From positions 22,015,364 to 22,079,363 of the forward strand of contig NC_079975.1 of the NCBI RefSeq assembly GCF_029852145.1: a DNA stretch of 64,000 bases, written 5' to 3'. This document shows positions 54,173 to 64,000 of this stretch, one piece after another (positions within the stretch are counted from its first letter, which is position 1; every line of letters starts with the position of its first letter). Source of the DNA: Microplitis mediator. Lineage: Eukaryota; Arthropoda; Insecta; Hymenoptera; Braconidae. The position numbers were made by a program, and so were the translations under genes. The notes beneath the pieces were generated by a model. The model was not told the origin of the DNA. It searched no databases and was given only the letters and a program-made list of their open reading frames with translations.

Positions 54173-55156
54173 GTAAGAAAAATAAAACTTTGAAATCAAT
54201 AAAATATACAAATAATTTGAACTCATTTTTTTTACTTGAAGGTTTTCCTTTGCTGTTATCACAAATAATAAAATGTGAGTCATTGAAAACTAGTTAGATA
54301 ATGAATAATTAAACAACTACAGCTCGAATGTTGTTACGTGAAAATGTTATGTTTAAAAAAATTTTGTATAATATTTAATTGCAACGTTTTTTGTAAATTT
54401 AAAAAAAAAATGTAATATTTGATATTTTTTAAAATTTTGATTCAATGAGACCTCGCGTGTAGACGGAAGTCGTTGGAAAAAGAGTGAAAACTCTAGACTT
54501 CAAAATGTGAAACATCAAGGAACTTTTTTTGAACGTTTACGAAATTTTTGACAGTTCGAAGAAAAAATTGATGGATGCTAAAAAAAAGTTCGTCATTGTG
54601 TCACATTTTGACGTTCAAAATAGTCAGCGTTTTTAAAACGATTTTTTGATATGGGTACTAATTGGATAAAAGTTTACTAATTAATCTAACATCTCATACA
54701 TGAGAAAAAAAAAAATGTTTTCAAATAATAATTTTAGGATCTTTTCTGATTATAAAATTCAAAGTACATTTGAAACTGTATAATTTACTACTGAGAGTAA
54801 AATCATTATTTAAAAATGTATTTTTTTTTTTAAATTTCTAATATGGAACCCCGGCCATCCAATCATGAAACTGATTGTTTTTTTTGCGTGTAAATATTTT
54901 GTAAAATTTAATAAAAGAAATAATAATTGATGTTGAATAAAAATATTTTGTTTAGTTTGGAAAAAATATTTTAGACGTTAAACCGCAAGAACAACTACTT
55001 TTCGACGATATTGTTATCAAGTCTAACAATTATCCTTATCCACGTGATGAGCTGATAAATAATAACCCTAGGAATATTATTGGTTTGTATTAACTTTTTA
55101 CACATGAATACAATAATTATTTTAATTATATACACACACACACAATTTTAAATGAC

Positions 55157-55165
55157 TATATAAAA
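55157..55165 (+). promoter_or_regulatory. TATA box of peptide gene copy 2
   Basis: TATATAAAA at the same distance from the transcript start as in copy 1; the following CCGTCAAGTTGGAGAC is identical in both. Confidence 0.7.
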
Positions 55166-55378
55166 CCGTCAAGTTGGAGACTAAAATTATCATTTTCAAA
55201 CCGAAACTTTCGCAGTATACTGGTGAGTTTTAACTATATTCATACAATAATTGATAAATTTTTTTCTTTTACTTGTAATTGTGAATATTTATTTGTCTAT
55301 TTAATTATTTTTCAAAATTAACAAGTACCAAAAATATTTTTATAATTTTTTTCAGTATCTTCAAATAATTCAGCAATC

Positions 55379-55863
55379 ATGAAGATTTTCCACTACTTAG
55401 TACTTTTCGTCGTAATGCTGACTATTGGTTTCAATGCAGGTAATTTATGTATATAATTATAAGTACACATTTGAAACAAAAAGTTACATATGTTCCTGAT
55501 AATAACTACACTAATTTCCGTCCATACTTGTTATATTAAATAAAAATAAAAAATTTACTGACAGAGTTTTTCACGTACGTTCAACTAAAAAATACAATTA
55601 AAATATAATCGTAATTTTTTTTTTATAAAATGCGCATTTGAGATCCGAACTTGTTATTTTCAAATTTATATTCACGTACATTAATTATATTATTTTATTT
55701 TATATACATGGTAGAAGTAAATGCTACTTCACCACTTAAAAAACGTTCTCCTGAGGAACCATGTCCATTTCCAGAGTGTAAGTATTAATTATTTTTTTTC
55801 CGTCAATAAAAAAAAAGTAGTGATTCAAAATTTATTATTAATTTATTTACAGGCGAAGGTTGA
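55379..55863 (+). CDS. Small secreted peptide precursor, copy 2
   Basis: Exons: 5' UTR ending 55222 (donor GTGAGT), 55356-55439 (ATG at 55379), 55715-55777 and 55853 onward (stop TGA 55861-55863). The 44-residue product has the same signal peptide with one change (LVLFVV for LVFFVV), then a pro-part VNATSPLKKR and SPEEPCPFPECEG. Compared with copy 1, the pro-part changed by several residues and lost one codon. The mature peptide differs only at the residue before the final Gly (Glu for Gln). Changes concentrated in the pro-part and almost none in the mature part suggest the peptide is under selection. AATAAA is at 55934. Confidence 0.8.
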
Positions 55864-56267
55864 ATGAGAAATCACAGTTATTACAATTACCATATATTGA
55901 AAAATGTATTTGTGAAAATAATAATCTGATGCAATAAATACATAAATTATTAAACAACCAATAAAAATTCTTTAAGCTTTTCAACATAAACGAATAACTT
56001 TAGTATCTCTACTAGATAACGTTTGTATTAAAACATTATTTTTAAGGGTTCTTATATATAAGATAGTAAAAGTTTCAGAAGATTTAGATTATTCTCTCCC
56101 ACGTTATTCATTCGCTTTTTTTATTTTTATTGTCAAAAAATTTTCCGAGAAAATATATATTTTCAGTAGTTGTTTTTCATCAGCAAATACATATATTTAT
56201 TAACTTTTCAATTATTTATACTATTATTTTTATTGCCTTCAATATTCATCTACATCCGCTTTCTTTA

Positions 56268-56633
56268 GATATTTTTTTATTCGACGCGCATGCGCACCGA
56301 GGTGCTCGTGTACAATTTTTTTGCGTTAAATTTTCTAAATTTAATTCTTATTAAGGGAAAACTACTGAGGGATCGAATGAAATATTGATGGAATTTTGAG
56401 TCAATTAACGGAAATTGAATTTAAAAAATTTCGCGCGAAAAGAAAACATCGCGCGCATTCGCATCAAATTTAAAATTTTCAAAGGGGCCTATGCAGAAAA
56501 ACAATTTCTTAGTGCAAGAAATATTTTGCATTATGGAAGAAACAAAAATTTTCTGAAGACTAGAAAAAATTTCTTGGCCAAAGGAAATTTTTGTTTTCAA
56601 TTCGTGATGCAAAAAATTTTTTGCGTCGAGAAA
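56268..56633. mobile_element. Insertion specific to duplication unit 2
   Basis: Unit 1 reads CTTTATTTACAAAGCGCAAGTGG (48863-48885) without interruption. Unit 2 reads CCGCTTTCTTTAGATATTTT, then about 365 bp with GACGCGCATGCGCACCGAGG and GGGGCCTATGCAGAAAAAC, before AAAGCGCAAGTG resumes. The right half has TTTCTTAGTGCAAGAAATATTTTGC-like words shared with the element at 16107-16592. Confidence 0.7.
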
Positions 56634-56783
56634 TAAAGCGCAAGTGTTATTTTTATTTTTAATAAAAAGTTTAAATCATCAGATTTTTTTTTTATTTCTC
56701 ACAATATTTTTATAGCAAAAATGTAAATAGAAAAATGGTATTGATTAAATTATTTATAAACAAAAAGTTGAATTTATAGTTTT

Positions 56784-57562
56784 ATTTGCGTACTTTATTA
56801 GAGAATCCGTAAAATATAAAAAAGTTTTATAGTTATTTAATAGAATAGTGATGTGTATATAAAAGCTTTTATCTTCACTGCTTATTTATTGGGATATTTT
56901 ATTTTTATTGTTAAATAAAAAAATTCTTTTTTTTTTAAACAGTAAAAATTTAGCTCTAGTATTTGATAGAGATAAAAATGAAAGTTTTTATTATTTTATC
57001 TTAGTAATAAAAAATTACAATGACTTGTTATAAATTTATAATAATTAGTTTAGTTGTAAATTAGATAAAAATTAAATAAAAAATTTTTTGTCGTTAAATT
57101 TTAGATTGTCCAATTTACCCCTAGTTAAAATTAAAATATTCGGTCTTAAAATCTGGGGTGGATTAAAAAAAAAATTTTAAACTTCAGGAGATATTTTTAT
57201 TTACCCGCCAAATTAAAAGTGATTTAAAAAAATAAATTTACAGCAAAATTTCAATATATCTAAAATTTAACTTTTAAAATATAACTTTTTATATTCCAAC
57301 ACCGTCACAACTCACTCAAGTTACGTTCTTTCATTACATTTTTTATTTTTAATCAGACAGAGTCAATGAAGTTCTTAAAATAAAAATCCTCTAAAGCCAC
57401 AACAAAAAATTTTCTAGACAAAAATACGCTTCCAGATTCTAAAAATTTACCAAACTTTTAACCAAAAAAAAGTTCACCAATTAACAATTTTTTTTTTAAT
57501 TTATAATTACAATAAATTGTTTATTAAAATAAATCAATATCCTATTGACATATTTTAATTAT
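56784..57562. other. AT-rich DNA, nothing recognised
   Basis: No exon, RNA gene or bounded repeat is visible. Confidence 0.4.
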
Positions 57563-57757
57563 GAGTGTGAATGTAGCAGACATCAGACAAATTTAAAATT
57601 ATAAATAAAGAGAGTAAATAATTTAAAAAATAATGTTTATAAAAAATGCATTTATTAATTTAAAAATTTTTGAAATGCGCATTTTTTTCAAATTTTATTT
57701 CATTAATTATCTACTCTATTTATTTATAATTTTAAATTTGTCTGATGTCTGCTACAT
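57563..57757. mobile_element. MITE with GTGAATGTAGCAGACATCAG ends
   Basis: The left GTAGCAGACATCAGACAAAT pairs with the right ATTTGTCTGATGTCTGCTAC almost perfectly. Sequence at 57758-57845 looks like the start of a further copy, cut off by the repeat at 57843. Confidence 0.75.
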
Positions 57758-57842
57758 TACGAGTGTGAATAGAAGCAGATATCAGATAAATTTAAAATTA
57801 TAAATGAATAGAGTAAATAATTAAAAAAATAATATTCATAAA

Positions 57843-58027
57843 AATGATCCTGAAGTTAGCAGACAATTAAAAATTTTCGGATTTTTTTTTACAATTTAAT
57901 TAAAAAAAAAAAAAATCTAAAAATATGCCCATGTAGAAAATCGAAAAAACTATAAGTGCATTATTTAAAAATATATTTTTTTTAATAATTTATCATTTTG
58001 AATAAATTTCAAAAATTATTAGACGTC
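57843..58027. repeat. Dispersed ~190 bp repeat, copy 4 of 4
   Basis: The words TCCTGAAGTTAGCAGACAAT, AAATATGCCCATGTAG and TAGACGTCGGTCAATTTC match the copies at 3715, 5583 and 34236. It lies between two copies of the GTGAATGTAGCAGAC family, and probably inside one of them. Confidence 0.65.
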
Positions 58028-58047
58028 GGTCAATTTCTGTATCATCG

Positions 58048-58245
58048 TAATGTAGCAGACATCAGATAAATTTAAAATTATAAATAAATACAGTAAATAA
58101 TTAAAAAAATATTATTTGTAAAAAATACACTTACTAATTTCAAAATTTTTTAAATGTGCATTTTTTTCAAATTTTATTTCATTAATTAATTACTCTATTA
58201 ATTAATAGTTTTAAATTTGTCTGATATCTGCTACATTCAAACTCA
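58048..58245. mobile_element. MITE with AATGTAGCAGACATCAG ends, further copy
   Basis: AATGTAGCAGACATCAGATA pairs with GTCTGATATCTGCTACATT. Confidence 0.7.
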
Positions 58246-58483
58246 TATTTTAATTAATATTTAAAATACATTCAAATTATCTCCTCCAATTTAACAATGA
58301 AATTTTGAATACTAATGAAATATAAAACCCACCCTTAAAAAAACCCGCCAACTTTTATCGTGATTATACTTTCATTTTTTTTTTTTACCGTCTACTTTAA
58401 TAGCATTCTCACAAGTTTACCGACCTCAATTCTCACCTTATTTTTTTCTCAAATAGGTTATTTCAGAGCAAAGTTACTTGAGA

Positions 58484-58514
<31 letters not shown>

Positions 58515-58940
58515 TAGTGAAATTCGTACGAGAAAAATCGTACTAGGAAATCTAGTCCAATTCAACAAAAGATTGGAAAGAAAAAAAAAATTACATATGA
58601 AAAAAACTACTGTCGAGTACTTGTACGGAATAATAATGACAAATAAAGTGATATAATTTTTTTATAAGCATATAAAGTATTAAGTAATTCGTGATATGAA
58701 AGTACAATTGTTGATCATTGTGAGAAAATAACATATAATGTAACAACTGAAAACGGGTTATTGAAAAGGGAAAAGATTGGCGGCTTAAAACCCGACAAGG
58801 AAAGTTGATAAAAAAAAACGTATTTTTATTTTTATTATCATTATCAGATCATTGTGACCCGCGCGTTTTAAATTATTATCCTGTTACTGATTGTTATTGT
58901 TGTTGTTATTTTAGTTGTTGATGTTGTTGTTATATCACAG

Positions 58941-59044
58941 GTGAAATGAAAAAGTGTTGCGTGAACGAATTACAAGATTGATTCGAGGTTGCTGGAAATA
59001 TATATCGAATAAGTGAGGGTGAAGTACAAGAATCATTGCTCAAG
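58941..59044 (+). ncRNA. Possible exon of a plus-strand transcript
   Basis: TATATCACAG before it and CTCAAG-GTAACA after it enclose a 104-base GC-richer segment with short, closed frames. It would be a non-coding or UTR exon. Its link to 53991-54172 is a guess. Confidence 0.25.
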
Positions 59045-59280
59045 GTAACATGAGTAATACAAGCTCTTTACTTATACTTTTTTTTATTTTTAAATTTTAT
59101 TTATTATGTCACGGGTTAATGTTATTTTTATTTTTAATTGCATTCTATACACGTTTTTTTTTTTAATAGAAATGAATTTTTTTTAAAGTTTTTATAAAAA
59201 TTTTGTTACTAATTATAATGACAATTAGTAATAAAAGTAATTATTTGAATAATTAAAAAAAATTATGATTGTTATTTTAG

Positions 59281-59324
59281 TTGATGGAGTGCTCACTAGG
59301 TGGCTTAGGAGAAAGAAGATTATC
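59281..59324 (+). ncRNA. Possible small exon of a plus-strand transcript
   Basis: GTTATTTTAG before and GTAAGT after enclose 44 bases. GC-richer, non-repetitive DNA continues to about 59530, so the exon might instead run further. Confidence 0.25.
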
Positions 59325-59809
59325 GTAAGTGGAATGTTGACTCAGAAATGTGATAAGCTAAAAAAATGAAAGAAATATTCGATCCTTCTGTGATTCAGAA
59401 CAAGAAATGATGACTCGTTTGAGCTCGTCGTATACGAGATGCCTGCAACGGACATCCTTGTTACGATTTAGCAGGCCAAACATTTCTGATCTTGTTTAAA
59501 AAAAATTTAAAGGATCCTCATTACTGAGGTAATAAAAATTTACATACATTACACATGTGAAATTTCAAGTGTAATTTGAGGTGAAAAATTGACCCATTAA
59601 ATGGAAATTTGCATATTGATTAAGAGAGAAAATTAAGTACAGAAAAGTAATTATAGTGACGTCATTAGTGACACAATTAAAATTGCGGGAAAAAATTTAA
59701 AACTTCGAGAGAAAATTAACACAAGGAAATATGTTAAATTATTAACAATAGTATAATTTTATAACATATTATTTTTTAACAATTATTGGGTGAATTATTT
59801 GAAATGACA
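59325..59809. other. Partly GC-richer unique DNA
   Basis: 59390-59470 (CTCGTTTGAGCTCGTCGTAT, GATGCCTGCAACGGACATCC) is less AT-rich than the rest and has no long frame. It may be part of the putative plus-strand transcript. The remainder is AT-rich. Confidence 0.3.
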
Positions 59810-60375
59810 AATAATTCGCGGGAAATTCGAATAATTTGAATTTTCGAAGAATTTAAATTCAGTTTTACAAATCGTTTGGAAAAAAAAATTTTGTTGGCAA
59901 ATTATAATAAAAATTTTGCATGTGTTAAAAATTCGAAATTAAAACCTACTATTCGAATTCGAATAAAATAATTAGAATTTTCGAAAAATTTACATTCAAT
60001 TTTTCGAATCTTTTAAAAAAAATTTTCTATTATTGGAAAATTATAATAAAAAAATTTTCACATCTTAAAAATTTAAGATTAAAACCAAATTTCGAATTTG
60101 AATCAAATAATTTGAATTTTCGAAAAAATCAAATTCAGTTCTACGAATCGTTTGAAATAAAAAATTTTGCATGTGTTAAAAATTCGAAATTAAAACTTAC
60201 TATTCGAATTCGAATAAAATAATTTGAATTTTCGAAAAATTTAATTCAGTTTACGAATCGTTTGAAATAAAAAATTTTGTTGGCAAATTATAATAAAAAA
60301 ATTTTCACATCTTAAATTTAAAATTAAAACCAAATTTCGAATTCGAATCAAATAATTTGAAAGTTTACGAATTTT
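59810..60375. repeat. Tandem array of TTCGAATTATTTGAA-type units
   Basis: The block with AATTCGAATAATTTGAATTT or AATCAAATAATTTGAATTTTC, then TTTTCGAAAAATTTAATTCAG-like and ACGAATCGTTTGAA words, repeats at least four times with a spacing of 110-180 bp. Words and palindromes match the MITE at 9116-9451, so this is an internally amplified relative. Confidence 0.7.
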
Positions 60376-61313
60376 TTTCCATATATCAGCAGTAATGCCA
60401 ATATATAAATACATATATAAAATATGTTTAAATAATTTACTTATACTAAAATTTGTCAATGGAAGGGAGTTAATAATTTAAAAAATTGAAATACATAGAG
60501 AAGACATTGATCGAATAATTTTTAACAAAACATAAATTAAAAAATAATATAAATGTTAGAAAACGAAATAATGAAATGTACGATGGAGTAAATATTTAAA
60601 CAAACTCCGAAAGTAATTATCAAGAGTTGTAACTTAAATATTTTAGTATCAACTACCAGGAAAATGTCTTAATTATAACTTTGTCTTAATGACCAATTTT
60701 AATTAATTATCTATTCGAAATGAAACTTTAACAAAGTCATTAATTATCATTCTATGTAATTTTAAATCATTTATTTATTAATTAGTTATTCTTTCACTGC
60801 CAATTAAGTCAATAATTTATAACTTCATTTAAATATATAATTAATTTAAATAATAAAATTTTTTACTTGTTTTTATAATGTGATAATTTACCACAACTAA
60901 AAATTTATAATTTTAATTTTTTTTCCTCGGAAATAATTAAAAAAATTTTTAAATTTATTATTTAATATAACAATAAAAATTATTGTCGTAGAGATAAAGT
61001 TTAATAAAAATAAACAAATATTTGAGTAGATTATCAGGTGAAATATCACTTGTAATTTTTTTTTCTCTTCTATTTTATTTTTTTTTTTTGATTAATTAGC
61101 AATATGAAAGATAAAAAAAAATAAAGTAAAGTAAAGTACATCGACCTTAACTTGTTACCGTGAATAAACTTGGGTTGTAACTTGCATATAACTTTATGGG
61201 TTTATATGCATAATATATGTAATATATACAAGCTAAATTTTAAGTCTAATGATTTTGCTGATTAGTAAATCTAGCCGTTCAGAACCATGTGTATATTAAT
61301 ACTTAATAATGAG
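60376..61313. other. AT-rich DNA, nothing recognised
   Basis: No exon or bounded repeat found. The minus frame at 60241-60459 spans repeat and AT-rich sequence. Confidence 0.4.
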
Positions 61314-61626
61314 TATACTTAAAAAAATTTGCGAAGTAAACGCTGATTAAATCCGGAGTAAATGCAGAGCAGATAATTGTTTATTTATTAATTCCCTCGG
61401 AGTGAAATTTACTTTGACAGGGAGTTTATTTTTAAATTAAAACTCCGAATCGAAGTGAATGCAGATTTAAATAAAATCCAGATTACTCCGAGAAAACGAC
61501 AGACTTCTTATTTACCCAGTATCCGAAGTAATTTTTTTTTTAAACTCCGAAACTCTGTCACGGAGTGAATTTGAATTTAAATAAAATCCGTAATTACTCC
61601 GAATTCACTTCCGGTTTTTTACAATG
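61314..61626. mobile_element. ACTCCG-type MITE
   Basis: A degenerate left end (ACTTAAAAAAATTTGCGAAG) and a right end CCGGTTTTTTACAATG frame AACTCCGAATCGAAGTGAAT and ATTACTCCGAATTCACTTCC. Confidence 0.7.
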
Positions 61627-61629
61627 TAG

Positions 61630-61960
61630 AGTTTGTATTTATCAATACAGTCGACTACCCGTCACTGTAAAAAAAAAACCGGGGTAAGTCCTGACGGTGT
61701 GGGTGTTAAATTTTAACACCGAAAGCGGTAAAATTTACTTCTACCCTATGACGTTTAAAATCATATAAAATAAAACAGGCTTATAACGAGTAGTCGAGAG
61801 CAAAACTAAATACACAGTCGTGGGAAGACTGAAATTATAAAGAATTTCCTTACGTCCCCTAGATCAGACTTATGACGGGTAGTCGACCAAATAAATTTGA
61901 ATGATAAGAAAATTACATCCCCTAGACCAGGCTTATAACGGGTAGTTGACTGTAAATATA
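61630..61960. repeat. Three spaced GTAGTCGAC-type blocks
   Basis: CAGTCGACTACCCGTCA, CTTATAACGAGTAGTCGAG, CTTATGACGGGTAGTCGACC and CTTATAACGGGTAGTTGACTG occur within 330 bp, the last three preceded by CAG or AGA. GTCCCCTAGATCAGA and ATCCCCTAGACCAGG precede two of them. A relative is TAGTCGACTATCCGTCATAG at 12645. This is probably a nested, fragmented element. Confidence 0.5.
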
Positions 61961-63099
61961 GATGATTTTAATGGAAGCTCAATATTTCCAAGGTGGTTGC
62001 ACTTAAATACACATGTCTTGTGTGTAATGTACACAGCAAATACCCACGTGAATCACTTTTGCTTCTATGTGCAATATGTATAGTAATATAATACTAGTAT
62101 GTTGTGTGCAATGTGCAAGTGCAAGTATTACGAAGGTAAAGGTATGTTTCCTTCTTGATATACATAATAATATTACGTTGCACTTTACTACGGCGCATTG
62201 TAAATTGTAAAGTGTTTTGTTGTCTCGTAAGGAAGACTGATGAATTTTGAAGCCGCTAAATTTAAAAAGTATTTCTATGATGTCACTGATTTAATTATTT
62301 CCTCATTTTTTGCCGTTAGATAAATTTTGAAAATTATCAACACAATTTTTTTTTATACTGATAAATTATTCACTTAATAGGCGGAAGTAAAAATTGAAAT
62401 TTTAACCAGAATGGTTTTTTTTTTTAATTGTTAAAATTTTTAATTAATTCCACAAGGCTACGAAAATTGTGTAGAATTTTTTGATAATTAAAAATAATGA
62501 AATTTATAATTACTGAATAAATTAAAAGCATAATTAAATTATTCACAACGAATATTATGACAGTTTATAAAACTCCGTTTATAATAAAATTGTTATTAAA
62601 TAATTTTAATATTTTTTTATGCTTAATATTAATAAATTTATATTGAAAAAAAAGTTTATTATTAAAAAGAAATATATGCATAAATATTTATAGATAAAAT
62701 TATTTTCGAGTATATTTTTTTTATAAATATAGTGGATAAGGTCGACTTTTTAGTACGACGATATTACATTTGAAGAGATTTGCCAACCGACGACGACGCC
62801 TTACTTTGCATCTCGTTTCAGACGACTAGACTTTGTATATTGTATTTTATATTATATATATATACCTTCTCTTTTATATCGTCACCCGGAAACGGAAAGG
62901 TACTCTAGCGTCTAGTGAATGAAAACATCGTGAAACAGTTTATATGTGGGTGTACAGTGAAATGTATGATAAAATATTAAATATATATACCAGAAAAAAA
63001 ATATATATGAATAATTATTTATAGATAATTGATATCATCTAATATTTATATATAATTATACAATTAATTGAACACACTAAAAATATATTTATGGAATTT
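61961..63099. other. AT-rich DNA with a GC-richer patch at 62740-62960
   Basis: 62740-62960 has CCAACCGACGACGACGCC, TCTCGTTTCAGACGACTAG, then TATATATATATACC and CACCCGGAAACGGAAAGG. It could be a promoter or first exon of a gene beyond the window, but orientation is undecided. Confidence 0.25.
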
Positions 63100-63385
63100 G
63101 TAACGAAACTATGGATTTTAGGAAAAAATGTTTTAAACAAAAATTGTAGGAAATTTAATTCTCTACAAAAAAGATCTGAAGGCTTATTGACGTATCTCTG
63201 ATAGTTTTGAAGTTACAGGAAAAATAAACGCGGGGTCACTAAATTTAAAGATATGGTTAAATTTATTTTTTTATTTCAAGTAGCGATTACGTTAAAACAA
63301 TTGGATGTACATGAAAATGCAATGAGACCTTTTTTGTAGAGAATTTAATTAGCTACAAAATTGTTTATATACATTTGTAAAATGA
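63100..63385. mobile_element. Dispersed element, inverse copy of 50125-50402
   Basis: It has TTTGTAACGAAACTATGGAT, AATTCTCTACAAAAAAGATC, TTGACGTATCTCTGATAG and GCAATGAGACCTTTTTTGTAG, complementary to 50125-50402 in reverse order. It ends at AATGAGCGAATG, where different sequence begins. Confidence 0.75.
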
Positions 63386-63439
63386 GCGAATGCTCTGTGG
63401 GATTCTGGTGTAGGTGTGGTTAATTCAATAACTAACAAT

Positions 63440-64000
63440 TAACACAAATTACAGATAAAAGAATAGATCTTTATTAAACAATATGTACACTAAAACTATG
63501 AGAAAAATAGCGAATGCAACTACAAGATACGCGATAGCGAATGCGACTGTAAACGAATACGCGTATAAATTCGACACGTGGTCGGTAGCGGTTAATAACG
63601 CGACAATTAATTTATAATTAATAAGACGCGAGCAACAATTCAATATATACTCAATAATTAGTAGCCTTGATATACTAGCTAATTATTGAGAATATTTAAA
63701 CAGAGATTTAGCGAAGCGGTTCAGACATATCACACTAGAGATATATTTTGAGCGAAGCGGTTGGATGGATAGCTGAGTTTGTACTGCTCGATGTAGATTA
63801 AGAATAGACGTCGTCTTCTTTTTAAATATAAGTTATAGATTTATTTACACTTAAACTGTAAGAAAATACTTTATAGCGAATGCGACAAGATAGATAAGCG
63901 ATAGCGAATGCGACAAGTCAAGCGGTTAAAAACGCGTGGTGGTTAGTAAGACTGCACGATGTAGATTCGAATTAGAGACGTCGTCTTCTTCCTTCGTGGC
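63440..64000 (-). mobile_element. Probable 3' part or LTR of a retroelement, internally duplicated, cut by the window edge
   Basis: Two diverged blocks repeat: TAGCGAATGCRAC with CGCGATAGCGAATGCGAC or AGCGATAGCGAATGCGAC (63510-63545 and 63874-63917), and CGATGTAGATT followed by AGACGTCGTCTTCTT (63789-63820 and 63959-63991). On the minus strand each block has AATAAA (about 63478 and 63843), as for transcript 3' ends. Higher GC and the repeated layout suggest LTR-type sequence, but no protein is visible to classify it. Confidence 0.4.

Larger units (their letters stand above)
54668..56783 (+). repeat. Tandem duplication unit 2 (contains peptide gene copy 2)
   Basis: This matches 44748-49028 apart from insertions. 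It has its own ~0.37 kb insertion near 56268-56633 that unit 1 lacks. Confidence 0.8.

Noticed and set aside
58360..58656. Plus-strand frame of 98 codons
   Set aside because: It spans poly-T and (TA)n runs; the product has no domain, and no start context or splice sites are convincing.

Overview
The window is AT-rich animal nuclear DNA with spliced genes, long introns and very dense repeats. The two recognisable conserved genes (a dynein regulatory complex subunit and an Arf6 exchange factor with insect-type layout) and the abundant small transposons point to an insect. A hymenopteran, possibly a parasitoid wasp, is my guess, but nothing in the window proves the order. Most open frames longer than 60 codons are transposon debris or simple repeats.

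Layout. At the left edge (1-1111, minus strand) lie the first two coding exons of DRC3/LRRC48, a leucine-rich-repeat subunit of the ciliary nexin-dynein regulatory complex. From 1112 to 11804 there is no conserved gene, only LINE remnants, foldback elements and AT-rich DNA. From 38816 down to 11805 (minus strand) I can assemble a complete 13-exon coding model for Efa6 (PSD/EFA6 family, Arf6 guanine-nucleotide exchange factor). All splice phases are compatible and the model gives 1201 residues: a short Cys-rich start, the second half of a PDZ domain, a long low-complexity linker, a Sec7 domain with its catalytic Glu, a PH domain and a C-terminal coiled coil. A further possible 5' exon and promoter lie at 42.8-43.7 kb. 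The Efa6 introns are packed with inverted-repeat elements, including a 1.3 kb palindrome nested inside another element between 36.3 and 38.2 kb.

From 44 to 57 kb lies the most novel part: two tandem copies of a small four-exon gene (47.8-48.6 kb and 55.2-55.95 kb, plus strand). They encode 45- and 44-residue preproproteins with a signal peptide, a KKR processing site and a 13-residue predicted mature peptide with a C-x4-C loop and a terminal Gly. Comparing the copies shows clean filled/empty sites for a 2.55 kb TIR element (in copy 1) and a ~0.37 kb insertion (in copy 2). A remnant of a third copy is visible at 44.56-44.69 kb.

From 51.9 to 59.3 kb, isolated splice-bounded segments on the plus strand may belong to an unidentified spliced transcript. 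The right end (63.4-64 kb) holds duplicated, GC-richer blocks that look like the 3' part of a retroelement. There are no operons and no CRISPR arrays, and I found no convincing tRNA or rRNA gene. Splice sites and repeat ends were read by eye, so boundaries are exact only where stated; repeat ends may be off by a few bases.
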